From Modestobacter marinus (GTDB lineage Bacteria; Actinomycetota; Actinomycetes; Mycobacteriales; Geodermatophilaceae), in assembly GCF_011758655.1 (NCBI RefSeq), contig NZ_JAAMPA010000001.1:2480001-2544000 (forward strand): a DNA stretch of 64,000 nucleotides. The letters run 5' to 3'. A model generated the notes under the pieces. The model was given only the letters and a program-made list of their open reading frames with translations. It made no database searches and was not told the origin of the DNA. A program made the position numbers and the translations under genes. Below are positions 45,770 through 54,332 of this stretch, piece by piece. How positions within the stretch are numbered: position 1 is the first letter of the stretch; each line of letters starts with the position of its first letter.

Positions 45770-47274
45770 CCAGCACCGCCGACCGGCTGGTCGAGTTCGA
45801 CGACGTCCTGACCCGGTACGAACCGGTCTTCGGCCTGGAGACCCACGTCGAGCTGGGCACCGCCTCCAAGATGTTCTGCGGCTGCGCCACCACCTTCGGT
45901 GCCGAGCCCAACACCCACACCTGCCCGGTGTGCCTGGGCATGCCCGGCTCGCTGCCGGTGGCCAACGCCGCCGCCATCGAGGCGACCATCAAGATCGGTC
46001 TGGCGCTGGGCTGCCGGATCGCGAGCTGGTCGCGGTTCGCCCGGAAGAACTACTTCTACCCCGACATCCCCAAGGGCTTCCAGACCAGCCAGTACGACGA
46101 GCCGCTGTGCGTCGCCGGCCACCTGGACGTCGAGGTCGACGGGACGACGCACCGGGTGGAGATCGAGCGGGTGCACCTGGAGGAGGACACCGGCAAGAAC
46201 CTGCACGTCGGTGGCGCCACCGGGCGCATCCACGGCGCCGACCACTCGCTGATCGACTTCAACCGGGCCGGCATCCCGCTGGTCGAGATCGTCACCCGCC
46301 CGGTGCCCGGCGCCGGCGCGCTGGCCCCGGAGGTGGCGCGCGCCTACGTCACCGAGCTGCGCGAGATCCTCCAGACCCTCGGCGTCTCCGACGTCCGGAT
46401 GGAGCAGGGCAGCCTGCGCTGCGACGTCAACATCTCGCTCAACCCGGTCGGCGACCTGGAGTGGGGCACCCGCACCGAGACCAAGAACGTGAACTCGCTG
46501 CGGTCGGTCGAGCGCGCCGTCCGCTTCGAGATGCGCCGGCAGGCCGCCGTCCTCGACGGCGGTGGGCGGGTCGTGCAGGAGACCCGGCACTTCCACGAGG
46601 ACACCGGCAGCACCTCGTCGGGGCGCAGCAAGGAGGAGGCGACCGACTACCGGTACTTCCCCGAGCCCGACCTGGTGCCGCTGGCGCCGGACGCCGAGTG
46701 GATCGAGAAGCTGCGCGCCGAGCTCCCCGAGCTGCCCGCCGCGCGCCGCACCCGGCTCCAGCAGGAGTGGGGCATCTCCGCCACGGAGATGACCTGGCTG
46801 GCCAACGCCGGAGCGCTCGGCCTGGTCGAGCAGACCGTCGCCGCCGGTGCCACCCCGGGTGACGCCCGCAAGTGGTGGCTGGGTGACCTGGCCCGCCGGG
46901 CCAACGAGGCCGGCACCGAGCTCGCCGAGCTGGCGATCACCCCGGCGCAGGTGGCCGAGCTGGTCGGGCTGGTCAACGCGGGCACCATCAACGACGGGCT
47001 GGCCCGCCAGGTGCTCGACGGCGTGCTCGCCGGCCAGGGCGACCCGGCGCAGGTCGTCGAGGCGCAGGGGCTGGCGGTGATGGGGGAGTCCGACGAGCTG
47101 GTCGCCGCCGTCGACGCCGCGATCGCCGGCGCCCCGGACGTCATCGCCAAGGTCAAGGCGGGCAAGGTGCAGGCGCTGGGTGCGCTCGTCGGGGCGGTCA
47201 TGAAGACCACCCGCGGCAAGGCCGATGCCCCCACCGTGAAGCGGATGCTGGAGGAGCGGGTGCTGGGCTCCTAG
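45766..47274 (+). CDS. gatB: Asp/Glu-tRNA(Asn/Gln) amidotransferase subunit GatB
   Basis: 502 residues. It activates the misacylated tRNA with ATP and receives ammonia from GatA. Signatures: [39 protein letters not shown] (zinc/cradle region), [19 protein letters not shown] and [14 protein letters not shown], with the C-terminal YqeY-like tail domain from about residue 350. The ATG overlaps the stop of the small membrane gene. Confidence 0.96.
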   Translation: MTSTADRLVEFDDVLTRYEPVFGLETHVELGTASKMFCGCATTFGAEPNTHTCPVCLGMPGSLPVANAAAIEATIKIGLALGCRIASWSRFARKNYFYPDIPKGFQTSQYDEPLCVAGHLDVEVDGTTHRVEIERVHLEEDTGKNLHVGGATGRIHGADHSLIDFNRAGIPLVEIVTRPVPGAGALAPEVARAYVTELREILQTLGVSDVRMEQGSLRCDVNISLNPVGDLEWGTRTETKNVNSLRSVERAVRFEMRRQAAVLDGGGRVVQETRHFHEDTGSTSSGRSKEEATDYRYFPEPDLVPLAPDAEWIEKLRAELPELPAARRTRLQQEWGISATEMTWLANAGALGLVEQTVAAGATPGDARKWWLGDLARRANEAGTELAELAITPAQVAELVGLVNAGTINDGLARQVLDGVLAGQGDPAQVVEAQGLAVMGESDELVAAVDAAIAGAPDVIAKVKAGKVQALGALVGAVMKTTRGKADAPTVKRMLEERVLGS

Positions 47275-47283
47275 CCTGGGGCG

Positions 47284-47826
47284 GTGGGGCTGCCCGCCGT
47301 CGAGCTGCGCCCGCTCCGGCGGGCGGACTTCCCGCTGCTCTGCCGCTGGCTGGCCGAGCCGCTGGTCGCCCGGTGGTGGGACGACGACCCGAGCCCCGCG
47401 GCGGTCGAGCGGCAGTACGGCCCCAGCGTCGACGGCACCGACCCGACCGCGGTCTACCTCGGCGTGCACGAGGGGCAGCCGTTCGGGCTGGTCCAGGTGT
47501 ACGCGTTCGCCGACGAGCCCGAGTCGCTGGCCGAGCTGTCGGCGATCTGCCCGGTGCCTGCGGGGGCGCTGAGCATCGACTACCTGGTCGGTGAACCGGA
47601 GGCGCGCGGCTGCGGGCTGGGCGCGGCGATGATCGCCGCCGCCGTCGCCCGCGGCTTCGCCGACCACCCCGGGGCGCAGGACGTGCTCGTGCCGGTGGCG
47701 CTGGGCAACGAGGGGTCGTGGCGGGCGCTGCGCCGCGCGGGGGCACGCTGGTACGCCGCCGGAGAGCTGGTGCCGGACAACCCGGTCGACCCGCCCGACC
47801 ACGTCGTCCACCGCTTCACCCGGTGA
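47284..47826 (+). CDS. GNAT acetyltransferase, AAC(6')-like
   Basis: 180 residues. N-terminal LRPLRRADFPLLCRWLAEPLVARWWDDD, the acetyl-CoA loop around EARGCGLGAAMIAAA (QxxGxG-type), and IDYLVGEPE ahead of it resemble the aminoglycoside 6'-N-acetyltransferase group of GNAT proteins and RimJ/RimL-type enzymes. It starts with GTG 9 bases after gatB. The substrate is not known; chromosomal relatives are often called resistance enzymes without proof. Confidence 0.8.
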   Translation: MGLPAVELRPLRRADFPLLCRWLAEPLVARWWDDDPSPAAVERQYGPSVDGTDPTAVYLGVHEGQPFGLVQVYAFADEPESLAELSAICPVPAGALSIDYLVGEPEARGCGLGAAMIAAAVARGFADHPGAQDVLVPVALGNEGSWRALRRAGARWYAAGELVPDNPVDPPDHVVHRFTR

Positions 47827-47832
47827 CCCGGC

Positions 47833-48984
47833 TCAGAGCGGCGAGCCCGCCGAGGAGGTCGGCGGGAGCACCCGCAGCACCTTGTCGTCGTCCTCGGCCG
47901 GTGTGCCCACCCCGTCGCGGTTGGAGGTGGTGATCCACAGCGCGCCCTCGGCGTCCACGGCCACCGAGCGCAGCCGCCCGTAGTCCTCGTCCAGGAACGC
48001 TGTCAGCTCCTCGACCGGGACCCGCCCGCCGTCGAGCTCGACGACGTGCACCTGCTGCCCGTCGAGCGCACCCAGGAAGACGTAAGGGCCGGTGACCGCG
48101 CAGCCGCCCAGCCCGCCCTCCTCCCCGGGCACCTCGAGCACCGGCGGGATGCCGCCGGGGCCGAAGTCGCCGCCGCCGACGAGGGCGTTGAACTCGTCGG
48201 GCCCCTGCAGCGCGTCGTCGGTGGCGTAGAGCTGCTGGTCCCCGCCCTGGCACAGCGCGGTGACGTCCCGGTGCCCGCGGGTGACGATCGGGCCGACGCC
48301 GACCGGCTGGCCGAACACGTCCATGGCCAGCACCTTGCCGGCCGGCGATGCCGGGTCGGCTGCCAGCGCCGGCTCCCCGACGTCGCCGGTGCCCACGTAC
48401 AGGACGCCGTCCGGGCCGAACAGCAGCCCGCCGCCGTTGTGCACCTCTCCGCGGGGGATGCCGGTCAGCACCGGGTTGGGCGTGCCGCCGATCGGGAAGC
48501 GCACCACCCGGTTGTCGGTCGCGGTGGAGACGTAGGCGTAGAACAGGCCGTCCTCGAGGAACGTCGGCGACAGGGCCAGCCCGAGCAGCCCGCCGTCCCC
48601 GCCGGTGTCGAGGCCTGGCACGGTCATCAGCTCCCGGGGCTCGGCGCCGTCGGGGAAGACCTGCAGCAGCCGCCCGGTGTCCCGCTCACCGACCACCGCC
48701 GTCCCGTCGGGCAGCAGCACCAGGCCGGTGGGCACGGCGAGGCCGGTGGCGACCACGTTCGGGTCACCGGCCTGCTCGTCGTCGGCGCCGGGGGTGGACG
48801 GCTGGCCGGGGGCCGGGATCGGGGAGGTCGTCGGCGGCGGGGCGACCTGCGGTGGCTGCCCCTGCGGCACGTCGCGGAAGGGGCCGGCCGGCTCGTAGCC
48901 GCCGCCGCACCCGGCCAGCAGCAGCCCGCCCAGGAGCAGTGCTGTCCGTCGCCGGGCACCCGGTGCCGCCGTCCGCCGTCCCAC
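47833..48984 (-). CDS. PQQ-dependent sugar dehydrogenase-like lipoprotein
   Basis: 383 residues. Signal peptide with lipobox (LLLAGCGGG), so tethered outside the cell. The beta-propeller resembles soluble glucose/sorbosone dehydrogenases (GdhB family): VATGLAVPTGLVLLPDGTAVVGERDTGRL, GLLGLALSPTF, NGGGLLFGPDGVLYVGTGD. A Pro-rich linker follows the Cys. Actual PQQ dependence cannot be judged from sequence. It converges with the GNAT gene, 6 bases between stops. Confidence 0.85.
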   Translation of the reverse strand: MGRRTAAPGARRRTALLLGGLLLAGCGGGYEPAGPFRDVPQGQPPQVAPPPTTSPIPAPGQPSTPGADDEQAGDPNVVATGLAVPTGLVLLPDGTAVVGERDTGRLLQVFPDGAEPRELMTVPGLDTGGDGGLLGLALSPTFLEDGLFYAYVSTATDNRVVRFPIGGTPNPVLTGIPRGEVHNGGGLLFGPDGVLYVGTGDVGEPALAADPASPAGKVLAMDVFGQPVGVGPIVTRGHRDVTALCQGGDQQLYATDDALQGPDEFNALVGGGDFGPGGIPPVLEVPGEEGGLGGCAVTGPYVFLGALDGQQVHVVELDGGRVPVEELTAFLDEDYGRLRSVAVDAEGALWITTSNRDGVGTPAEDDDKVLRVLPPTSSAGSPL

Positions 48985-49049
48985 CTCGGCAAGGGTACGG
49001 CGGCGGCCCGGCGCGCTGCGCCGCGCGGACCCGCCTAGGGTCGGGACCC

Positions 49050-50030
49050 GTGCCCGACGTCACCGGTCCCGACACCGCTGCTCCTGACACCGCCCCCAGG
49101 CTGCCCCTGGGCCCGGAGGAGACGCTGCACGTGCTCGTCCCCTCCCGGGCCCTCGCCGAGGCGGTCGAGGCCGTCTCCCCTCGCATCCGGGCCCACCGGT
49201 CCCCGGACGAGGGGGTGCCCAGCGGCGAGGCGGCGCAGGCGCAGGTCCTCGTGCCGCGCGGTGGCGGGGAGATCCCGGCCGAGGTGCTCGACGCGCTCCC
49301 GCAGCTGCGGCTGGTCCAGCTGATGAGCGCCGGGGCGGAGAAGTTCGTCGGCCGGCTGCCCGAGCGGGTCACGCTGTGCAACGCGCGCGGCGCGCACACC
49401 CCCTCGACCGCGGAGTGGACGGTCGCCGCGACGCTGGCCGCGCAGCGCGGCATCCCGCACTTCACCCGCGCGCAGGACGCCGGCCGCTGGGACTTCCGCA
49501 CCGAGCACTCGCTGGTCGGCGCGAAAGTGCTGATGGTGGGCGCCGGTGACATCGGCCGCACGATCGGCCGGATGATGGCCGGCTTCGACGTCGACCTGAC
49601 CTACGTGGCCCGCACCGCCCGGGACGGTGTCCGCGGCATCGACGAGCTGCCGCAGCTGCTGCCCGAGGCCGACGTCGTGGTGCTCATCGTGCCGGTGACC
49701 CCGCAGACCACCGGCCTCGTCGACGCGGCCTTCCTCGCCGCCATGAAGGACGACGCCCTGCTGGTCAACGCCGCCCGCGGGGTGGTCGTGGACACCGACG
49801 CGCTGCTGGCCGAGCTCACCTCCGGCCGGCTGCGCGCCGCGCTGGACGTGACCGACCCCGAGCCGCTGCCCGCCGGGCACCCGCTGTGGTCGGCGCCGAA
49901 CCTGCTGCTCACCCCGCACGTGGCCGGTGCGGTGCCGGACACCAACGCCCGGGCCACCGCGGCTGTCACCGACCAGCTGGCCCGGGTGCTGGCCGGCGAA
50001 CCGCTGCGCAACGTCGTGTCGGACTACTAG
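49050..50030 (+). CDS. D-isomer specific 2-hydroxyacid dehydrogenase
   Basis: 326 residues. NAD(P)-binding motif VGAGDIGRTIGRMM in the middle, substrate/nucleotide Arg in LVNAARGVVVDTDALL, Glu in DVTDPEPLPAGHPLW and catalytic His in LLTPHVAGAV; all three catalytic positions are present. It fits the glyoxylate/hydroxypyruvate or phosphoglycerate-type reductases; substrate undetermined. GTG start; a double-hairpin repeat follows the stop directly. Confidence 0.88.
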   Translation: MPDVTGPDTAAPDTAPRLPLGPEETLHVLVPSRALAEAVEAVSPRIRAHRSPDEGVPSGEAAQAQVLVPRGGGEIPAEVLDALPQLRLVQLMSAGAEKFVGRLPERVTLCNARGAHTPSTAEWTVAATLAAQRGIPHFTRAQDAGRWDFRTEHSLVGAKVLMVGAGDIGRTIGRMMAGFDVDLTYVARTARDGVRGIDELPQLLPEADVVVLIVPVTPQTTGLVDAAFLAAMKDDALLVNAARGVVVDTDALLAELTSGRLRAALDVTDPEPLPAGHPLWSAPNLLLTPHVAGAVPDTNARATAAVTDQLARVLAGEPLRNVVSDY

Positions 50031-50089
50031 AAGGACCCCCTCGCCCCCGCGACACGCTCCGCGCGCCGCGGGGCCCTGCGAGGGGGCCG
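50031..50089 (+). repeat. Double-hairpin intergenic element, copy 2
   Basis: Starts AAGGACCCC immediately after the TAG stop, ends GGGGCCG. Outer stem CCCCCTCGC with GCGAGGGGG is perfect; inner stem CCCCGCG with CGCGGGG. It lies between convergent genes. Confidence 0.8.
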
Positions 50090-50107
50090 GACGAGAGTCC
50101 GGGTCCG

Positions 50108-50473
50108 TCACGGGTGGGAAGGCGCCCCGGGGTCGGGTATGCGGCCGCCGGAGAGGGCGGCGAGGCGGGGCAGGTCGCGGGCCCGCAGCACCGGCAGCTG
50201 CAGCTGGGTGCCGGCGGTCGTGACCAGCCACAGGTCGGCGCGCTCACCGACCCGGATGCCGGCCACCTCGGCCCAGGGGACCGTCCGACGGGAGACCAGC
50301 GACCGCACGGTGACCCCGTCGTCGGAGAGGTCGACCCCGACCCGGAACACCCAGCCGGCCAGCGCCAGCGGCACCGCCATCAGCAGCCACGCCCAGGGCG
50401 AGGCGACGGTCACCGGGAGCACGCAGATCGTCAGGAAGAGGACGGGGACGAGCGCGATCCGGCTCATCCGCAT
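50108..50473 (-). CDS. PH-domain membrane protein (CFP6-like)
   Basis: 121 residues from the ATG at 50473; a GTG five codons upstream is also possible. Two adjacent membrane segments (VLFLTICVLPVTV and WAWLLMAVPLALAGWVF) are followed by a small bacterial PH domain: VDLSDDGVTVRSLVSRRTVPWAEVAGIRVGE. Its place shortly before the ilv genes matches M. tuberculosis cfp6 (Rv3004). Function unknown; such proteins bind membranes or partner proteins. Confidence 0.75.
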   Translation of the reverse strand: MRMSRIALVPVLFLTICVLPVTVASPWAWLLMAVPLALAGWVFRVGVDLSDDGVTVRSLVSRRTVPWAEVAGIRVGERADLWLVTTAGTQLQLPVLRARDLPRLAALSGGRIPDPGAPSHP

Positions 50474-50532
50474 CCGAGCCACAGCCACGTCGCGATGGTC
50501 CCAGATCCGGCGGGGTGGCCGGTCGGGGCCGG

Positions 50533-51360
50533 TCAGGCGCTGGACAGCCGGGCCAGCCGGGCGGCGCTGTCGGTGCCCTCGGCGGCCGTGTAGACGACCA
50601 GGTGCAGGTCGGGGGAGTCGGCCAGGGTGAGCTGGTGGTGCTCCAGCAGCAGGCTGCCCACCCGGGGGTGCTCGAAGCGGCGCTCGCTGGAGCTGAACGA
50701 GTCGACGTCGTGGCTGGCCCAGCCGGCCCGGAAGTGCTCGCTGGCCTCCTGCAGCCGGGTGACCAGGTCGACGACGGCGGGGTCGTGCACCCGGCTGCCG
50801 ACCTCGGCCCGGAACTGGGTGAGGAAGCGCCGGCTGTCGGTGGCCCAGTCGCCGAGCAGGCTGCGCACGGCGGGGTCGGTGAACACCACCCAGAGCAGGT
50901 TCCGCTCGCCCTCCGGCGCCGTGGCCACGCCGGGGTAGAGCCGCTCGTAGGCGGTGTTCCACCCGAGGATCGACCAGCTGTGCGTGATGACGAAGGCGGG
51001 GGAGGGGCCCAGGGCCGACAGCAGCCGCACCGCGTGCGCCGGCAGCTCCGCCGGACCGGGCTCCGCCGGGGCCGTCGCGGCGTGCCCGGTCAGCCGCAGC
51101 ACGTACTCGTGCTCGGCCGGCGAGAGCTGCAGCGTGCGGGCGACGGCGTCCACCACCTGGCGGGACGGCGAGATGTCCCGGCCCTGCTCCAGCCACGTGT
51201 ACCAGGTGTGGCTGACGCCGGACAGCAGCGCGACCTCCTCCCGGCGCAGCCCGGGTGCGCGCCGGGCGCCGTGCCCGGGCAGCCCGACCGACGCGGGCTC
51301 CACCTGCCGGCGCCGGGAGCGCAGGAAGGCCGCCAGCTCGGTGCGTGGGGAACCGGTCAC
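50533..51360 (-). CDS. Helix-turn-helix regulator with MmyB-type ligand domain
   Basis: 275 residues. N-terminal XRE-type helix-turn-helix with LRREEVALLSGVSHTWYTWLEQGRDISPS, the hallmark of the actinobacterial MmyB-like family, then a PAS-like MmyB domain (AFVITHSWSILGWNTAYERLY ... LLWVVFTDPAVRSLLGDW). The family commonly governs divergently transcribed enzymes or transporters; a BASS-type transporter starts 122 bases away on the other strand and is a plausible target. GTG start at 51360. Confidence 0.88.
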   Translation of the reverse strand: MTGSPRTELAAFLRSRRRQVEPASVGLPGHGARRAPGLRREEVALLSGVSHTWYTWLEQGRDISPSRQVVDAVARTLQLSPAEHEYVLRLTGHAATAPAEPGPAELPAHAVRLLSALGPSPAFVITHSWSILGWNTAYERLYPGVATAPEGERNLLWVVFTDPAVRSLLGDWATDSRRFLTQFRAEVGSRVHDPAVVDLVTRLQEASEHFRAGWASHDVDSFSSSERRFEHPRVGSLLLEHHQLTLADSPDLHLVVYTAAEGTDSAARLARLSSA

Positions 51361-51482
51361 GCGGACCTCCTCGGGACGGCGTCGGGTGGTGGTGTCACTA
51401 CCAGCATCAACGCTCTCCTTGTGCCGTCGTCGACCGGCCCGCACGCTGGGCCGGCTGCAGCGTCGCGGGGGAGGAGAGCCGG

Positions 51483-52460
51483 GTGCACCAGGTCAGGGTC
51501 GTCAGCTCGTTCGTCGGGCGCTGGTTCGCCGTCATCGTGGTGCTGGCGGGCGCGCTGGCGCTGGCGGTCCCCGAGGCCTTCGCCGGCGGGACGGCGGCGG
51601 TCCCGTGGCTGCTCGCGGTGATCATGCTCGGGATGGGCATGACCCTGCGGCCGGTCGACTTCGCGATCGTGGCGCGCCGCCCGTGGGCGCTGCTGGCCGG
51701 GGTGGCCACCCAGTTCGTCGTCATGCCGGGGCTCGCGTTCGGGATCGCCGAGGTGCTCGACCTGCCCCCGGCCCTCTCGGCCGGCATGGTGCTCGTCGGC
51801 TCCGCCCCCGGTGGCACCGCGTCCAACGTGATCGTCTACCTGGCCCGCGGCGACACCGCCCTCTCGGTGGCGATGACGTCGGTCTCCACCCTGCTCGCGC
51901 CGCTGCTCACCCCGCTGCTGGTGCTGTGGCTGGCCGGGCAGTACCTCCCGGTCGACGGCGCCGGGCTGTTCACCTCGATCCTGCAGGTGGTGCTGGTGCC
52001 GGTCTTGCTCGGGCTGCTGCTGCGCCGCCTCGTCCCGGGGCTGGTCGAGCGGCTGCTCGACGTCCTCCCGCTGGTCTCCGTCGCCGGGATCACGGTCGTG
52101 GTGGCGATCGTCGTCGCGGCGAGCGCGGACACCCTGCTCTCGGTGGGGCTGCTCGTGGTCGTGGCGGTCGTCGCGCACAACCTGCTCGGCTTGGCCCTGG
52201 GCTACGCGGTGGCCCGCGTCTGCGGCTTCGACGAACAGGGCCGGCGGGCGGTCAGCATCGAGGTCGGCATGCAGAACTCCGGCCTGGCGGCGGCGCTGGC
52301 CACCGCGCACTTCTCCGCCGCCGCCGCGCTGCCGGCGGCGCTGTTCTCGGTCTGGCACAACGTCTCGGGCTCGCTGCTGGCCGGCCACTGGGCGCGCCGG
52401 AGCGCCGCGGCTGCGTCCGAGCCCACCCTCCCGGCCGGTGCCCCCGGCCCCCGTCCCTGA
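51483..52460 (+). CDS. Bile acid:sodium symporter family (BASS) transporter
   Basis: 325 residues with about nine membrane segments. Characteristic elements: LLAVIMLGMGMTLRPVDF, GMVLVGSAPGGTASNVIVYLARGD (sodium-site crossover helix) and EVGMQNSGLAAALATAHF. BASS proteins carry organic acids such as pyruvate, pantothenate or bile acids with Na+; the substrate is not predictable. It is divergent from the MmyB-type regulator and ends 15 bases before ilvD, so it may share a transcript with ilvD and carry an ilv-pathway acid. Confidence 0.88.
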   Translation: MHQVRVVSSFVGRWFAVIVVLAGALALAVPEAFAGGTAAVPWLLAVIMLGMGMTLRPVDFAIVARRPWALLAGVATQFVVMPGLAFGIAEVLDLPPALSAGMVLVGSAPGGTASNVIVYLARGDTALSVAMTSVSTLLAPLLTPLLVLWLAGQYLPVDGAGLFTSILQVVLVPVLLGLLLRRLVPGLVERLLDVLPLVSVAGITVVVAIVVAASADTLLSVGLLVVVAVVAHNLLGLALGYAVARVCGFDEQGRRAVSIEVGMQNSGLAAALATAHFSAAAALPAALFSVWHNVSGSLLAGHWARRSAAAASEPTLPAGAPGPRP

Positions 52461-52475
52461 GATCAGGAGCACGCC

Positions 52476-54245
52476 ATGACGACCACCCAGCCCACCGCCG
52501 GACCCGCGGCCACCGGCCTACCATCGCCGGTCGTGACGACCGTCGAGGACCGCCCCACCAGCAACGACCGCACCGTCGACGTCAAGCCGCGCAGCCGCGA
52601 GGTCACCGACGGGGACGCCAAGGCCCCGGCCCGGGCCATGCTCCGCGCGGTGGGCATGGGCGACGACGACTTCGCCAAGCCGCAGATCGGCGTCGCGTCG
52701 TCCTGGAACGAGATCACCCCCTGCAACCTGTCGCTGGACCGGCTGGCCAAGCGGGCCAAGGAGGGCGTGCACGCCGCCGGCGGCTACCCGCTGGAGTTCG
52801 GCACCATCTCGGTCTCCGACGGCATCTCCATGGGCCACGAGGGGATGCGCGCCTCGCTGGTCTCCCGCGAGGTCATCGCCGACTCGGTCGAGACCGTCAT
52901 GTTCGCCGAGCGGCTGGACGGCTCGGTGCTCCTGGCCGGCTGCGACAAGTCGCTGCCCGGCATGCTCATGGCCGCGGCCCGGCTCGACCTCGCCAGCGTG
53001 TTCGTCTACTCCGGCTCCACGCTGCCCGGGAAGCTCGGCGACAAGGACCTCACCCTGATCGACGTCTTCGAGGGCGTCGGCGCCTGCGCCGCCGGGAAGA
53101 TCACCCGCGACGAGCTGACCGCGATCGAGAAGGCCGCCTGCCCGGGGATGGGCTCCTGTGGTGGCATGTACACCGCGAACACGATGGCGAGCGTCTCCGA
53201 GGCGCTGGGCATGGCCCTGCCCGGCAGCGCCGCGCCGCCCGCGCCCGACGCCCGCCGCGACGCCATCGCGATCGCCTCCGGTGAGGCCGTGGTCAACCTG
53301 CTCCGCAAGGGGATCACCGCCCGGCAGATCATGACCAAGGAGGCGTTCGAGAACGCGATCACCGTGGTCATGGCGCTGGGCGGCTCGACCAACGCCGTCC
53401 TGCACCTGATGGCGATCGCCCACGAGGCCGACGTCGACCTCACCCTGGACGACTTCAACCGGATCGGTGACCGCACCCCGCACCTGGCCGACGTGAAGCC
53501 CTTCGGCCGGTTCGTGATGACCGACGTCGACCGCGTCGGCGGCGTGCCGGTCGTGCTGCGCGCGCTGCTGGACGCCGGCCTGCTGCACGGCGACGTGCTC
53601 ACCGTCACCGGGAAGACGATGGCCGAGAACCTCGCCGAGATCAGCCCGCCGGACCTCGACGGCACGATCGTGCACGCGATGAACGACCCGATCCACAAGA
53701 CCGGTGGGCTGACGATCCTGCGGGGTTCGCTGGCGCCGGAGGGCGCGGTGGTGAAGTCCGCCGGCTTCGACGCCGACGTCTTCGAGGGCACCGCCCGGGT
53801 CTTCGACGGCGAGCAGGGCGCGATGGACGCCGTCACCGAGGGCACCCTGGCCAAGGACGACGTCGTGGTGATCCGCTACGAGGGCCCGCGCGGCGGCCCC
53901 GGCATGCGGGAGATGCTCGCCGTCACCGGCGCGATCAAGGGCGCCGGCCTGGGCAAGGACGTGCTGCTGCTCACCGACGGCCGGTTCTCCGGCGGCACCA
54001 CCGGGCTGTGCGTCGGCCACATCGCCCCCGAGGCGGCCGACGGCGGCCCGATCGCCTTCGTCCGCGACGGGGACCGGATCCGGCTCGACCTCGCCGCCCG
54101 CACGCTGGAGCTCCTGGTCGACGACGAGGAGCTGGACGCCCGCCGGGAGGGCTGGGCGCCGCCGGCGCCGCGCTACACCCGCGGGGTGCTCGCCAAGTAC
54201 GCCAAGCTGGTCGGCTCGGCGGCCCACGGGGCGGTCTGCGGCTGA
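52476..54245 (+). CDS. ilvD: Dihydroxy-acid dehydratase
   Basis: 589 residues. Third enzyme of valine/isoleucine synthesis, dehydrating 2,3-dihydroxy acids using an iron-sulfur cluster. Cys residues are in [22 protein letters not shown] and [28 protein letters not shown] and [21 protein letters not shown] are also conserved. AGGAG lies 6 bases before the ATG at 52476, supporting that start over a GTG at 52533. A hairpin terminator follows. It is separated from ilvBNC by two c-di-GMP genes. Confidence 0.96.
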   Translation: MTTTQPTAGPAATGLPSPVVTTVEDRPTSNDRTVDVKPRSREVTDGDAKAPARAMLRAVGMGDDDFAKPQIGVASSWNEITPCNLSLDRLAKRAKEGVHAAGGYPLEFGTISVSDGISMGHEGMRASLVSREVIADSVETVMFAERLDGSVLLAGCDKSLPGMLMAAARLDLASVFVYSGSTLPGKLGDKDLTLIDVFEGVGACAAGKITRDELTAIEKAACPGMGSCGGMYTANTMASVSEALGMALPGSAAPPAPDARRDAIAIASGEAVVNLLRKGITARQIMTKEAFENAITVVMALGGSTNAVLHLMAIAHEADVDLTLDDFNRIGDRTPHLADVKPFGRFVMTDVDRVGGVPVVLRALLDAGLLHGDVLTVTGKTMAENLAEISPPDLDGTIVHAMNDPIHKTGGLTILRGSLAPEGAVVKSAGFDADVFEGTARVFDGEQGAMDAVTEGTLAKDDVVVIRYEGPRGGPGMREMLAVTGAIKGAGLGKDVLLLTDGRFSGGTTGLCVGHIAPEAADGGPIAFVRDGDRIRLDLAARTLELLVDDEELDARREGWAPPAPRYTRGVLAKYAKLVGSAAHGAVCG

Positions 54246-54254
54246 CGCCGGCCG

Positions 54255-54290
54255 CGGCCCGGCCCCGCCCGAACGGGTGAGGCCGGGCCG
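54255..54290 (+). terminator. Hairpin after ilvD
   Basis: CGGCCCGGCC (54255-54264) pairs perfectly with GGCCGGGCCG (54281-54290) around a 16-base loop that itself holds CCGCCC/GGG. It starts 9 bases after the ilvD stop. Confidence 0.7.
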
Positions 54291-54332
54291 TCGGCCCTGT
54301 TGCCGGCGCACTGCCGCGCCGACAGTCCTGAG